This document shows, one piece after another, positions 21,248-31,437 of a DNA stretch of 64,000 nucleotides (positions are counted from its first letter, which is position 1; each line of letters begins with the position of its first letter). The position numbers were made by a program, and so were the translations under genes. The notes under the pieces were generated by a model. That model had not been told where the DNA came from. It did no database searches and saw only the letters and a program-made list of their open reading frames with translations. Source of the DNA: Flammulina velutipes (taxonomy: Eukaryota > Basidiomycota > Agaricomycetes > Agaricales > Physalacriaceae); assembly GCA_011800155.1 (NCBI GenBank), contig CM022372.1, forward strand, positions 496,001 through 560,000, in the 5' to 3' direction.

Positions 21248-23325
21248 ATGGCTCTCACACAAACGGCGACGATACCGGGGCCAGGTCCTTTATGGGACGA
21301 AGAAGTTGTACCCGCATTGCGAAAAAGTGCGTCTTTGAACACTCAGACCTGTCTTAGAGGACCTCATTCGACTTTCAAACAGGACTGGAAAGCGAAAGCA
21401 GGACTATTGCTCGCCGAATCTCCGCCATTTCGGTTACTTCAGTTGATGATTCTGCGAACGCGACATTTGCAACCGATTACACCTACCGAGAGCAATCATC
21501 GACAGGCTCTCCTTATCAGGGCAGCTCAGCCAGTGCACGACCTCGACCCAGTTTGCAGCAAAGCCGGACCAGCACGGACACTGGGTCTTCACGCGGTACG
21601 CCTTCTAAACCGCCTACAACCCGCGCCCGCACATACTCGCAGCCCTGGTCAGTCGATGGCAGAGTGAATGGACGATCCAACGGCAGTACTCCCAGTCGAG
21701 CGACGTCTCCTCGACAGGATCCCCGACCCACACGGATACCGAAGCCAGCTCGCAGTCGAGCGGGCAGCACGTCCAGTCACAACTACACCCTCAACGGTCA
21801 AAGCTTCACCCAGCATGACTCGCCTCAGGCTGAAGCAGAGCTATGGGTACTACACGAAAAGCCAGCCGCCACCGCATCGCGGTCAACGATATCAGTCTCG
21901 AGTCGTCAGGATTCCGGGCTGCTTCAAGAGCCAGCTCCGTTTCAAGCAGGTTCCACGACGTCATCTAACGACCACTCTTCCTATGATAAGACTCGGACCA
22001 TGGAGTTTGATCCTCCGCGGCCCTCTGTCGACTCAGAAGAACGTCCTTACGAGCATTGGTACCGCGGAGAAGTATCGCGAAACGGAGGCGTCGGAGAGTT
22101 AAAGGTCGCAAAACGCAAGGAGATGTTGGATATCGCCAACTATGGACATGCTCTTCGTTCCAGGCAGGCTGAAGCGCAGCGACGGCGGCGAGCAGACAGC
22201 GTGGGTCCAACCAATCGCCAAAGCTTCTATATGGAAGACGATGGGGCCGGACAGGTTAAAGACGAACATCCCCTCACGGATTTTGAAGGGGACGCTTCGG
22301 ACAATGGCAACGCTTCAGATCATACCGTCTACCCTTACCAAGCATCCGCATCGTCCCCCAAGCTCTCCATGTACCCTTCTCGCAGCATGACACCCAACTC
22401 ATATCTACCATACTCTCGACAACAGCAGTCACGCATCCCTACACCCACCCGCCAGGTCTCTGAATCCCCCCGATCGCACACACCACCTACCCAGGTAGTC
22501 AGAGGTGCTAGCGAGCCACCATCGTTTCCTTCATCGTCCACCCCGAAGCCTGCACCGAGAAGGGCAGCATCGCCTACCACATCGGCAGCAACAAAGTCCC
22601 GAACTCAAGCATCCAAAGCTACGCGCGCAAAGGCAGAAGCTGCGAAGAAACAGAGGGATGAGGCTGTCAATCGGCGGAGCGTGGCTCACTACCCTATGTC
22701 TGAGGATGATCTCCGGGATGCTATACCTGAATGGACGCAACCTGTACCAAGAGAGGGCAATTGGGACGAAGTATGTTGACTCGTGATCAGAGCGTCTACC
22801 TGTGCTAACCATTATCAGGTTGTTCTCCCTGTTGTAGCGCGCAAGAAGGGTTTAAACGGACATTACGAAAGAGCCGACGGTAGCCCGCGCGTCAAGCAAA
22901 CCCAAAACGTTGTCGCACCAGTCAGTCCATAATCTCTAAAAGTGCGCCTGGCACTAATTTAACTCTAGGCTCCCGGCACATTCGGATATGACCACTCAAA
23001 GTATCGTCCACCACGGGCGGGCGACCCAGAAAGCCTACAGATGGACGAGTTCGGCCGGCCTACGAATCAGGACGATATCGAGGAAATGGAAGTCGAGGAG
23101 CCTCGGCGCGTAATCGCAACTGCACCAAGCGGCCACGATAGGACTGTGTTACCTGTCCGTGGGCCAGGGCCTCCTTCTCCAGGACCGTTCTCCCACTACG
23201 CACCGAACAAGACCATAAAGCTCGAGCCAGTGTCCAACGGTCCCGTGAAGATGGAAGTGGATCTTGCCAGAGTACGCGACGACGACGACGATTCCGGAGG
23301 CTGCTGCAAGTGTGTTGTTATGTGA
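21248..23325 (+). CDS. Serine/proline-rich protein with C-terminal CaaX box
   Basis: Four exons (21248-21326, 21383-22770, 22819-22920, 22969-23325), 641 residues. The ordered parts are the N-terminus (GPGPLWDEEVVPALRK, then RLESESRTIARRISAIS across intron 1) and a middle helix (HWYRGEVSRNGGVGELKVAKRK, shown here by its start HWYRGEVS at about residue 267). The rest is low complexity with many SR, SP and RTPTR-like sites, a likely phosphorylated scaffold. The end reads DDDSGGCCKCVVM: CVVM is a CaaX motif and the two preceding cysteines could be palmitoylated, so the protein is probably tethered to a membrane (inference). Similar N-termini occur in uncharacterised mushroom proteins. No enzyme domain is visible. 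Confidence 0.8.
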
Positions 23326-23962
23326 CGTCCTTTTCCTCTTTTCTTGTGGCATTTTCCATTATTTCTCCCGACTTCATTCTTACATATCTTATTACATTCC
23401 CCCCATGTTTTCTGTACTGCCGTTCATGCCTCTTTCCTCTGACTTGACCCCCGACGTTCTTTACAACCCTATCTCACGTTCGTTCAACCTCATAATTCTG
23501 GGCCCCCCACACGCATTCCGGTTTTTTCCTGCTCGTGTATTCGTACGTTACATTATACCGTTGTAGTCTACGGACGGCTCCGTTATCTCTGTTTTTACTT
23601 GGTTCTATGGATTATTCAACACAAGATCACGCATTATCCTTGTTGAGCTGATGTTGGCCAGAGAGCACGACAATATCAGTTTAAAAGAGGCCTTGGCGGA
23701 AGATAATCACGAAGTTGACGATGATATGTGGCGCATGAACCATCTTCCGCGCGTTGATTCATCGAGGTTGTATGCTTCATGCTTCCAGCATAGCTGAGTA
23801 CTAGTAACCTCGAACTGTGCTCGAATTCAATACCTTTTCAAAAACTAAAGATAATCAAGTCCTTTCACTCACACGTGACTATCCATCGCTTGTTTCCTGC
23901 TTCCATCTTATCAAACTGGTTACTATCTCACTGCGCTTATAATCACGGCATCTCTTTGTGCT
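23326..23962. other. Intergenic, nothing seen
   Basis: 637 bases: pyrimidine-rich 3' flank of the CaaX gene, then upstream DNA of the oxygenase gene. An ACACGTGAC word lies at about 23871-23879, 85 bases before the oxygenase ATG. No reading frame of interest. Confidence 0.35.
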
Positions 23963-25616
23963 ATGGGTCACACTCACCATCTCGAATACGACTTGCCGGT
24001 TCCGGGATTCCTTACTGATAGCCAAAGGACTGAGAGTTCCTTCGAAGAGATACCAGTCATGTTAGCAGAATCTGGGTTGTTACCCCTCTAGCGCCTCATG
24101 CTGATCCTTTCTGGCCCAGTGACCTGACTCATATGGATAGCACAGACCCCGATATCCGCAGAGCTCTCGCTGATAAGATTCGAGACGCAGCTATCAATGG
24201 TCCGTCCAATCGCGTACTATTGACCAAGGTTGATCAACCATGCAACTAGTTGGGTTCTTCTACCGTGCGTTGCCTACAACCGTACATAAGATGGTTCCTA
24301 GAAGCCCCGTCTAGTGAAGAATCACGGCATTTCAGAAGAGACCATCGCTACTGCGGTTGAAGCAGGCAAGAAGTTCTTTGCACTCCCTACAGAGGCCAAG
24401 ATGGATGTATGTGGATATTTGCATTGAATGCATTCGATGAGACTGAGACTAATCCGTCCATGAAGTTGGATATCCACAAGACTTCCAACTACAAGGGTTA
24501 CACTGCGTTGTTGGGCGAGAACACTGATCCAGAAGGAAGGGGAGATCTCCACGAAGGTTTGTAGCATGGCTTCCGTGCGGTTTGCATCATCAGCTAAGCG
24601 TTACGTAGGGTTTGATTTTGGATGGGAGCCGGAGGATGGCTTTGAAAGTCGAGCGGATGGCGCTATGACGGGCGAAAACGTCTGGCCCCGAAATCTCTCT
24701 TCAAGCGACTTCAGGAGTCCTGTGCTAAGATACTAGTAAGCTCTTCCATGAATGAAGAGAGCATTGGTATTGATTGTTGATCAGCCATGCTGCAGTGGCG
24801 CTTGGCCAGAAACTGTTCCCTCTATTTGCTCTTGCATTGGATCTCCCGGAAGATTTCTTTGTGGATAAGGTATGGTCGACTCACATATATGTGGACCGCG
24901 GCTCAGTATTTTCTCTAGACCACCAAGCCGGCTGCAATCATGCGATTGCTCCATTATCCCTCTCAAAATGCAACTTCTATCGCGGATGATGGTAAAGTTA
25001 TTGGCATAGGTGCACATACAGAGTAAGCGAGCGCTTAACCTACCCTTGTTGTTGTTGGATTGATACTGATGCCTTGTTAATTATCAGCTACGAAGTAAGT
25101 TCATCGGTGCATGGTGTATGATACACACACAACTGAAGGAACCTCATAGTGTTTTACGATCTTATGGCAGGACGATATACCTGCTCTGCAAGTGAAGAAC
25201 GCCGATGGGAAGTGGATCAATGCAGTCCCCATCCCTGGAACACTGGTTCTCAATCTGGGTGACCAGTTTGCTCGTTGGACAAGTAAGTACTCTGTCATGT
25301 CCATTTTGGAGGATAAAACATTGAGAGATGTGCCTCCTAGACGACGTCTTCAAGTCTACTTTGCATCGCGCAATTAATAAATCCGGTGCTGAGCGATACT
25401 CCATGCCACTGTTCTTTGGTACAGATTACGACGTCTTGCTTGAGGTATGTCCAAGTCCGCTCTTCTCTACGAACTACTTCGATTCTGACGGATTCAAAGC
25501 CCATCCCTGGATGCGTCTCACCCGGAAACCCAGCAAAATACGACGTCGTGACCGCTGGCGAGTATGTTAAATCCCGCTTAGAGGCGACATATACGCACTC
25601 CGCCAAAGAAATGTGA
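23963..25616 (+). CDS. 2-oxoglutarate/Fe(II) dioxygenase (isopenicillin-N-synthase-like fold)
   Basis: Twelve exons: 23963-24060, 24120-24199, 24250-24264 (15 nt), 24315-24406, 24466-24556, 24609-24735, 24785-24869, 24919-25022, 25089-25095 (7 nt), 25150-25282, 25341-25444, 25500-25616; joined they give 350 residues. The N-terminal DIOX_N part shows IPVIDLTHMDS and NVGFFYLKNHGI. The catalytic part shows GAHTDYE (HxD iron ligands), STLHRAIN (third iron ligand His) and RYSMPLFF (Arg/Ser that binds 2-oxoglutarate), so it should be active. Substrates of this group vary widely (secondary metabolites, hormones, thymine-type bases), and nothing nearby points to a pathway. The two tiny exons are required to restore VGFFY and HTDYECF. 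It is convergent with the zinc-finger gene. Confidence 0.93.
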
Positions 25617-25752
25617 ATGGGGCTGTCATTCGAATGATATAATACACATGACAAGAGATTCCAGATAAACGAATACGTATGAATGAATCCAGTAGGAAAA
25701 TGCAAATGACGGTTCATCATCGTAGGGTATAGTAAGTAAAGTAAAGTACTTA

Positions 25753-27182
25753 TCACTGTGCGCCGGCAATGGGATGCCACTCCCCGAACTCTTCGACCCA
25801 ATGCCTCTCGAGAACATCCCCGAGCACCCAGCGCGCCTGTTTATCAACCATCCGCAAGGGCACAACATTGCGCCCCAACGCCTTATGCTTGCGCATGTCC
25901 CTCAACACCACACACGCATCCTTATGATGCCGCCCCATGCTGTCCTTCCGCAGAGACAACACCCTGCCACAGAAGCGGCACTCGCCCATCTGGTCGGCGT
26001 TGTGGCGTCTGCTGAGTCGCCGATGTCGCTCGAGGTCGAAGTTTCGCGTGAAGGTGCTGGTGCAGGTCACCTCCTTGCCATTCACGACTGATGTGAGGTT
26101 GCAGACGAATAGCTCCTTCTCTTTGTCGGCCCCTCGTGACTTTTTGCGTATTTTGGAGCCTGGGGTGTAAGGCTCCGAGTCCTCGTCGGTAGGTGAACGA
26201 CGACGACGCTTAGCCGGGCAAGTAGAGCGATGAAGGATGTGTTCACGGTCTGTCGTAGTGTGCGTGCATGTCTTCGTTTCCCCGTCGTCAATGTATTGCA
26301 GGCCGCATGTGTGTAGATGCGGGGAGGTGGATGACGAAGAAGAAGATGATAATGGTGATGGGGGCGACCACGTGTGTGGCGCCGGAGATTCAACATCAGG
26401 TGATGTTGAACGACGCGCCGCCCTCAACCGTCGCGCCACACGATAATCGGGCTCAGGACGCAATCTCTGGATGCAACGGCGGATGATCGAAGGGCTCGGG
26501 GGCGCGATAATAGGTGGGTCGTCCTCGTCTTCGTCCTCATTCTCCTCATCGTCCTCATCCTCATTCTCGTCCACGTCCATGTCCACGTCTATGTCCACGC
26601 TGGGGCTTAGTTCCAGCTCAGCAGGGTTGACAGTGACGGGCGAAGTGGCATCGAAGTCGGATAGATCTTTGCGAAACGGAGAGTACTTCGCGAATGGAGA
26701 GGGAGAGGGACGGGGTACAAGGGGGTCCTCCAATCCAGATTGTGGCTGGAAGATGCCAATATTCATAGCGGGGAAGCTGTTCAGCGGGCTCAGTGGCGTG
26801 TCCAGGATGCTAACCGGCGAGTGGTCATCGCTGGATAGGGACGACGGGCTCCAGATGGGAGAGCCATCCGAAGACTCCGGGGATGGATGCGGAGATCGCC
26901 AATCGTTCTGGTTCTGAATCGCTGGGGGTTGTTTCGTGTATTCGATGTCCTATCGATTTGTTAGTACAGTCGCGTTGTGTAAATGTGGCATTGACCCGCA
27001 CCGTGGATAGATAATCCAACGATAGTGGCGGCGCGCCATCGAAGAGCGTTGATGGATCTGAGGACCACGCGCTCCTGCGAAAACAGAGTCGGATCAGCGC
27101 TGTTGATATGTCGGGATGAGGGGTAAATCACGTACTCTCCGAAGACTTCAAGAGTGCAGCCATCGATGACTTCAAAGCTCAT
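25753..27182 (-). CDS. Zinc-finger protein, probable transcription factor
   Basis: Three exons on the minus strand (27182-27136, 27074-26996, 26949-25753), 440 residues. N-terminus MSFEVIDGCTLEVFGE, then proline/serine-rich sequence (WSPSSLSSDD, DTPLSPLNSF), a very acidic run of D/E (about residues 165-190), an S-run, then three cysteine/histidine clusters: LHTCGLQY with CTHTTTDREH, FVCNLTSV with FDLERHRRLSRRH, and GECRFCGRVLSLRKD with GRHHKDAC. The spacings are wider than classic C2H2 fingers, a pattern seen in many uncharacterised mushroom finger proteins. A basic patch (PAKRRRRS, SKIRKKSRG) is a likely nuclear signal. DNA binding is inferred from the fingers and the nuclear signal. The first intron boundaries were chosen because they alone keep the serine/proline-rich frame open. 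Confidence 0.8.
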
Positions 27183-28112
27183 AGTGAGGGAGGAAATGTG
27201 GGTGGGAGGGGGGAGATTGTGATATGGGAGAAAGAGAGAAGGGAGGGACACGAATAAATATATGACCACTACCTCAAACACGCTGTTCAGGTGCTTAGAC
27301 CTTGCTTCCAGATCAGCCGGCTCGTAAGTAGTGTGAGGTTGTGTCCCCACCGGACGTTTTAGTGAAAGTGATCAGTCTTTGCGCTGGTTAGAGATCCTGT
27401 AACTTGTAAGCTAAATTGACCAATGGGCACGTTGAGATCGATGGAACTAACCTTATAATCGGAGTAGGACCAACGGAAAGTGCCATGCCCAAGAAAGAGC
27501 AGCCATCTGAAAATATCTGACATCATCATATCTATCTGAACAGGAAAGAAGGAAGGAGTCATACAATGATACATAGCCTTTGTCGACAATGTGTTCCCAC
27601 GGTGCTGGGCTGTTCTTGCCCCCCAGGGTATTCACGATTACTGATGGATAGTGGTCCAAAGCAGCATCTGATACCCGAAATCGAGGAGAAGCACTGAGGG
27701 ACAACCATCCTTGGAAATTTATGCTCCGTTCCAGCCAGCGTGGCATCACTCGACATATAGGTTTCGAGGAGGATATCTGAATGGACGGCCTGTAAATGGT
27801 CAAAATCGCGACTTCTTATATAGCACGGGCGCGAAGAACAAGGACAGCTGAGGCAAGGCAACGGCGCGACGCGAGGGGATGGCAGTCAATGCGACCAACC
27901 ACAGTAGGCGCGCGCTCGTACGGTGGAGCTGTGTGAATTGATCCAACTCGGACGTCTTCCGCCTAGATCTTGAATAACACGTAAGAATTCCATTTCCTTC
28001 TTATAATATGCGACAGCGGGGGGCGTAGGACAGTGAATAGATCAATAAATATATTAGTGCTAGTGCCTACGCGTATCATCAGCACAGAGACGGTTGTGAT
28101 ACGCGTGGAAGC
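27183..28112. other. Mostly intergenic, one doubtful reading frame
   Basis: Promoter region of the zinc-finger gene, then a doubtful minus-strand frame (listed separately), then the 3' flank of the mL44 gene. Nothing else is supported. Confidence 0.35.
27453..27803 (-). CDS. Doubtful hypothetical protein
   Basis: A 116-codon minus-strand frame with phrases such as MPRWLERSINFQGWLSLS and SDAALDHYPSVIVNTLGG that look protein-like. GCTATATAAG lies just upstream on the minus strand at about 27813-27822. No domain is recognised and the last 30 residues look random, so an intron or a truncated relic is possible. Confidence 0.3.
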   Translation of the reverse strand: MTIYRPSIQISSSKPICRVMPRWLERSINFQGWLSLSASPRFRVSDAALDHYPSVIVNTLGGKNSPAPWEHIVDKGYVSLYDSFLLSCSDRYDDVRYFQMAALSWAWHFPLVLLRL

Positions 28113-29030
28113 TCACATTAATGTAACTACAAGCCCGTCATCAGGTACTTTTGACTGCTGTGGCGCAGCCTTTTTCAGCGGTCCCTGGAGCCCTCCCATC
28201 CGATTGCAAACTTCCTTGACATGGGCATGAAAGCGGTCGGGTAGGCCGACGAGAATGTGCGGCACTACGCGAGTGTGGAAAAGTCGATGTGCCGTCGATG
28301 CGCCCCATTCACGGAAAACGCCCCCGACAACAGCAGCGACGGTGTCTCCCTGGACCTTGTACAGCCCGATACTGCGGCCCTGCGCCTGGTTAGCACTGAC
28401 AGCATGGACTGCAGCAGAAGCGGGTGCGGCTGGAACCCATCGGAGGACGCGCCCTATTTCCCAGTCCCGGCCGACGTGTTCACCGACGAGGTATGTGTTT
28501 AGCGCGTGGGATGCAATAGCCTCGAGGTCGTCCGCGGGGTCGAGAGCGGGATTGGCGGAAAGCAGAAGGAGCAGGTAGGTTTCGAGCACACGACGACCGA
28601 CGAATGATAGACCGCCGTTGTGGCCTTCTGTCGCCGCGGGATGGCTGGCATGCGTAAGTATTCGTCGTGCGAGGTCTGGCGAGAATGTGAGGCCGGGGAA
28701 CAGGCCGTCCAAGTGCTTTTGTTGAGGTGTCTGCTCGTCACTCCGTCGCGAGACTTGGGTTTCGGTGGGTCTGTGGGTACGGGAAGGTTTGGATTCTTGT
28801 CGGCCCTCTGTCTCCTCGGCGTCGTCGACATATACCGGTCTTGAAGTCCGTGTCGGTTGTCGTTGAGACCTAGAAGCTGCGACCGTTGCTGAGGACGACG
28901 GCTTCGCGAGGCGTACAGCTGCTTGAGCATATGTCCGCCGTCCTATGAATTGTCAGTTTTCATTCAGTGTTTCCATAGCTTCCTTACCTTGAGGTACAAC
29001 TTGAGCTAGACGGCGGAGGCAGCGCGACAT
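28113..29030 (-). CDS. Mitochondrial large-subunit ribosomal protein mL44 (RNase III fold)
   Basis: Two exons on the minus strand (29030-28988 and 28942-28113), 290 residues. The first about 80 residues (MSRCLRRLAQVVPQ, then RRTYAQAAVRL) form a basic mitochondrial targeting region. From about residue 95 an RNase III-like domain follows: DGLFPGLTFSPDLARRILTH, HNGGLSFVGRRVLETYLLLL. In true RNase III the signature is NERLEFLGD; here the acidic residues are replaced (NGGLSFVGR), so cleavage activity should be lost, as in the structural protein mL44 (yeast MRPL3). A short double-stranded RNA-binding-like end (STAHRLFHTRVVPHILVGL) follows. It is a component of the mitoribosome. It is divergent with the desaturase gene across 150 bases. 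Confidence 0.85.
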
Positions 29031-29180
29031 TTTCGAGGAGTGTTATTCCGGCAAAAACTTTTGCGAAAGGCAAAGACACTCGGTCACGTGCGGAAGGTAA
29101 TGGCCAACATGAGCAAACATTACATATTGCCCCAGCTTCGCTTCCCCAAAGAATTCGGCTTTCTTTCCCAGACGACGACC
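29031..29180. promoter_or_regulatory. Bidirectional promoter mL44 / delta-9 desaturase
   Basis: Only 150 bases separate the two start codons. CACGTG lies at 29085-29090. In-frame upstream ATGs for the desaturase at 29100 and 29109 could add up to 27 residues (MANMSKHY...), but the ATG at 29181 matches the usual start of the family. Confidence 0.55.
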
Positions 29181-30788
29181 ATGAGTTCTGTACCCGTCGA
29201 CATTGACATCCCCGACAACTATGTCGCACAGACTCTCAAAAACACGAAGCCTCGTCCTCCAATCACGCTGTCCAACATCCTCGGCGAAATCAACTGGCTG
29301 TCATTCACCATTCTCATTGCCACACCTATAATGGGTATCATTGGTGCATGGCATACCAAGCTTCGTTGGCAGACAATGCTCTGGAGCGCAGTCTACTACT
29401 ATATCACTGGTCTCGGTATTACCGCTGGGTACCACAGGCTGTGGGCGCATCGAGCGTATAATGCCTCCAAGCCTCTGCAATACTTCCTGGCCATTGCAGG
29501 TGCTGGTGCCGTAGAAGGCTCTATCAAGTGGTGGTCGCGTGGCCACCGCGCTCACCATCGTTACACCGACACCGACCTCGATCCTTACAACGCCCACCGC
29601 GGCTTCTTCTACTCCCACATCGGCTGGATGCTCGTCAAACCGCGTCGCAAGCCTGGTGTCGCTGACGTCAGTGACCTTTCCAAGAATGCAGTCATCCGGT
29701 GGCAGCATCGCTTCTATCTTCCTCTTATCATCTTTACCGCCTTCGTCTTGCCCTCCCTCGTCGCTCATTACGGATGGGGAGACGCTCGTGGTGGCTTCGT
29801 CTATGCTGGTGTTCTTCGTTTGTGCTTTGTGCATCACGTACGTTTTCCCATCCAACGTCTATACGCCTTCTCTAATGCCTCGTGTAGTCAACGTTCTGTG
29901 TCAATTCTCTTGCTCACTGGCTTGGAGAGACACCTTTCGACGATAAGCACACTCCCAGGGACCATATGATTACTGCATTCGTCACCGTTGGCGAGGGATA
30001 CCATAACTTCCACCACCAGGCAAGCAGACCTATTTCGTCGGGGATTCACACGTTCTGACCTCATCCCGCAGTTCCCCATGGACTACCGCAATGCCATCAA
30101 GTGGTACCAGTACGACCCCACCAAGTGGTTCATTTGGGTGATGCAGCAACTCGGCCTGGCTTCTCATCTCAAGGTCTTCCCGGAGAATGAAGTTCGCAAG
30201 GGTCAACTTACCATGGAGCTGAAGCGCCTTCGTTCCACTCAGGAGAGGCTCGCCTGGCCCACCAACTCTGATGACCTTCCCGTCATCTCGTATGACAGCT
30301 GTAGGTCCCATTGCCTCATTCTTGGAGTCATTGACTGATCTGTTATCTTCAGTCCAAGCACAATCTGCCAAGCGGCCTCTCATTCTCATTTCTGGCTTCA
30401 TCCACGACGTCGCGACCTTCATCGACGAACACCCTGGAGGTGCTCACCTCATCACTAAGTTCATTGGCAAGGATGCGACAACTGCGTTCTTCGGAGGCGT
30501 TTACGACCATTCAAACGCCGCTCACAATGCAAGTGTTCGCATTCTTGTCGCTTCGCATTGTCCCTAATTATCTTTCTACAGTTACTTGCGATGAAGCGTG
30601 TTGGTATCCTTCACGGTGGTCACCCCCACATCTTAGACGTGGCCAAGCGTGTCCCACCTTCTCAACGTCTCAAGATCGCGCGTTATCAGGAGTTGGCATC
30701 AAGCAACTACGAGAGCACGACGGCCTGGAGCGAGGGTGAAGATGACGAGGTGGCTCCCAAGGGGAAACTGAGGAAGCTGATGGATTGA
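29181..30788 (+). CDS. Acyl-CoA delta-9 desaturase with cytochrome b5 domain (Ole1 type)
   Basis: Introduces the delta-9 double bond into palmitoyl- and stearoyl-CoA in the endoplasmic reticulum. Five exons (29181-29837, 29888-30019, 30072-30300, 30353-30528, 30582-30788), 466 residues. The three histidine boxes are intact: HRLWAH, HRAHHRY and HNFHHQF. Four hydrophobic helices flank them. The C-terminal cytochrome b5 part has the haem ligand motif EHPGGAH and the second ligand in DHSNAAHN. Introns 2 (30020-30071, CAG^GCAAGC) and 4 (30529-30581, AAT^GCAAGT) both use GC donors; both joins, HHQ-FPMDY and AHN-LLAMK, are demanded by conservation. Enzyme assignment is secure; specificity is by homology. 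Confidence 0.96.
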
Positions 30789-31437
30789 TTTCTTTTTTTA
30801 ACGCCCACTGTCGCTTCTAACACAATAGATGCCTGTTTCCATAGCATACGTACTTACTGAACACGAACTTCGTCCATGATACTATGTTGGAGTGAATCCT
30901 GAGTGCATCTGCGCCTGATCTACGCCACGAAGTCTTATTGGTCTCTGCGCATTATAGCTTTCAGGGTGGGTTGGCGCTTAAAAGACAAATACCTCTTCAA
31001 GGTCGACTATCTGTTGCATGCTATGCTTGATTGGGAGCCTAAGCTCAAGGCATACGATCGCGCTTAGACGATATGGGGCTGTATACATCGTTGAACGCGT
31101 CTGTTAAAGTTGTACGTTGGTTCGTTGGTCTTGAACTATTCGTCTTCGCAGGGTGATCGGAAGCATCCCTGCGCTGTCAACCCTAAATGTCAATCTAGCC
31201 CAGTATAGCCAAGTTTCAGCCTGAAAGCTGGTTGCATGATGCAAACAATGATTTTTGCGCAGAAGCCAGCATTCACCTCCCTCTCTCTCATCCCGACATA
31301 TCTTTATCCCTCCCTCCCTCCCTCTGTATCGATTCCCCGTATATTTTATCCTTCGCTCGTTCTCGTTTTCAATCTTTACTCCGGCGGCCGTGGTCGTACG
31401 CTTGTGTTGTCTACCACCGCTATAACGCGCAAGTGAA
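30789..31437. other. Intergenic, G-alpha promoter and leader
   Basis: No gene. A pyrimidine-rich tract CCCTCCCTCCCTCCCTC at about 31307-31323 lies 115 bases before the G-alpha ATG, typical of fungal core promoters. Confidence 0.4.

Noticed and set aside
26500..26600. TCGTCC/TCCACG repeat as a satellite or CRISPR-like array
   Set aside because: It is the coding repeat for the acidic stretch of the zinc-finger gene on the minus strand.
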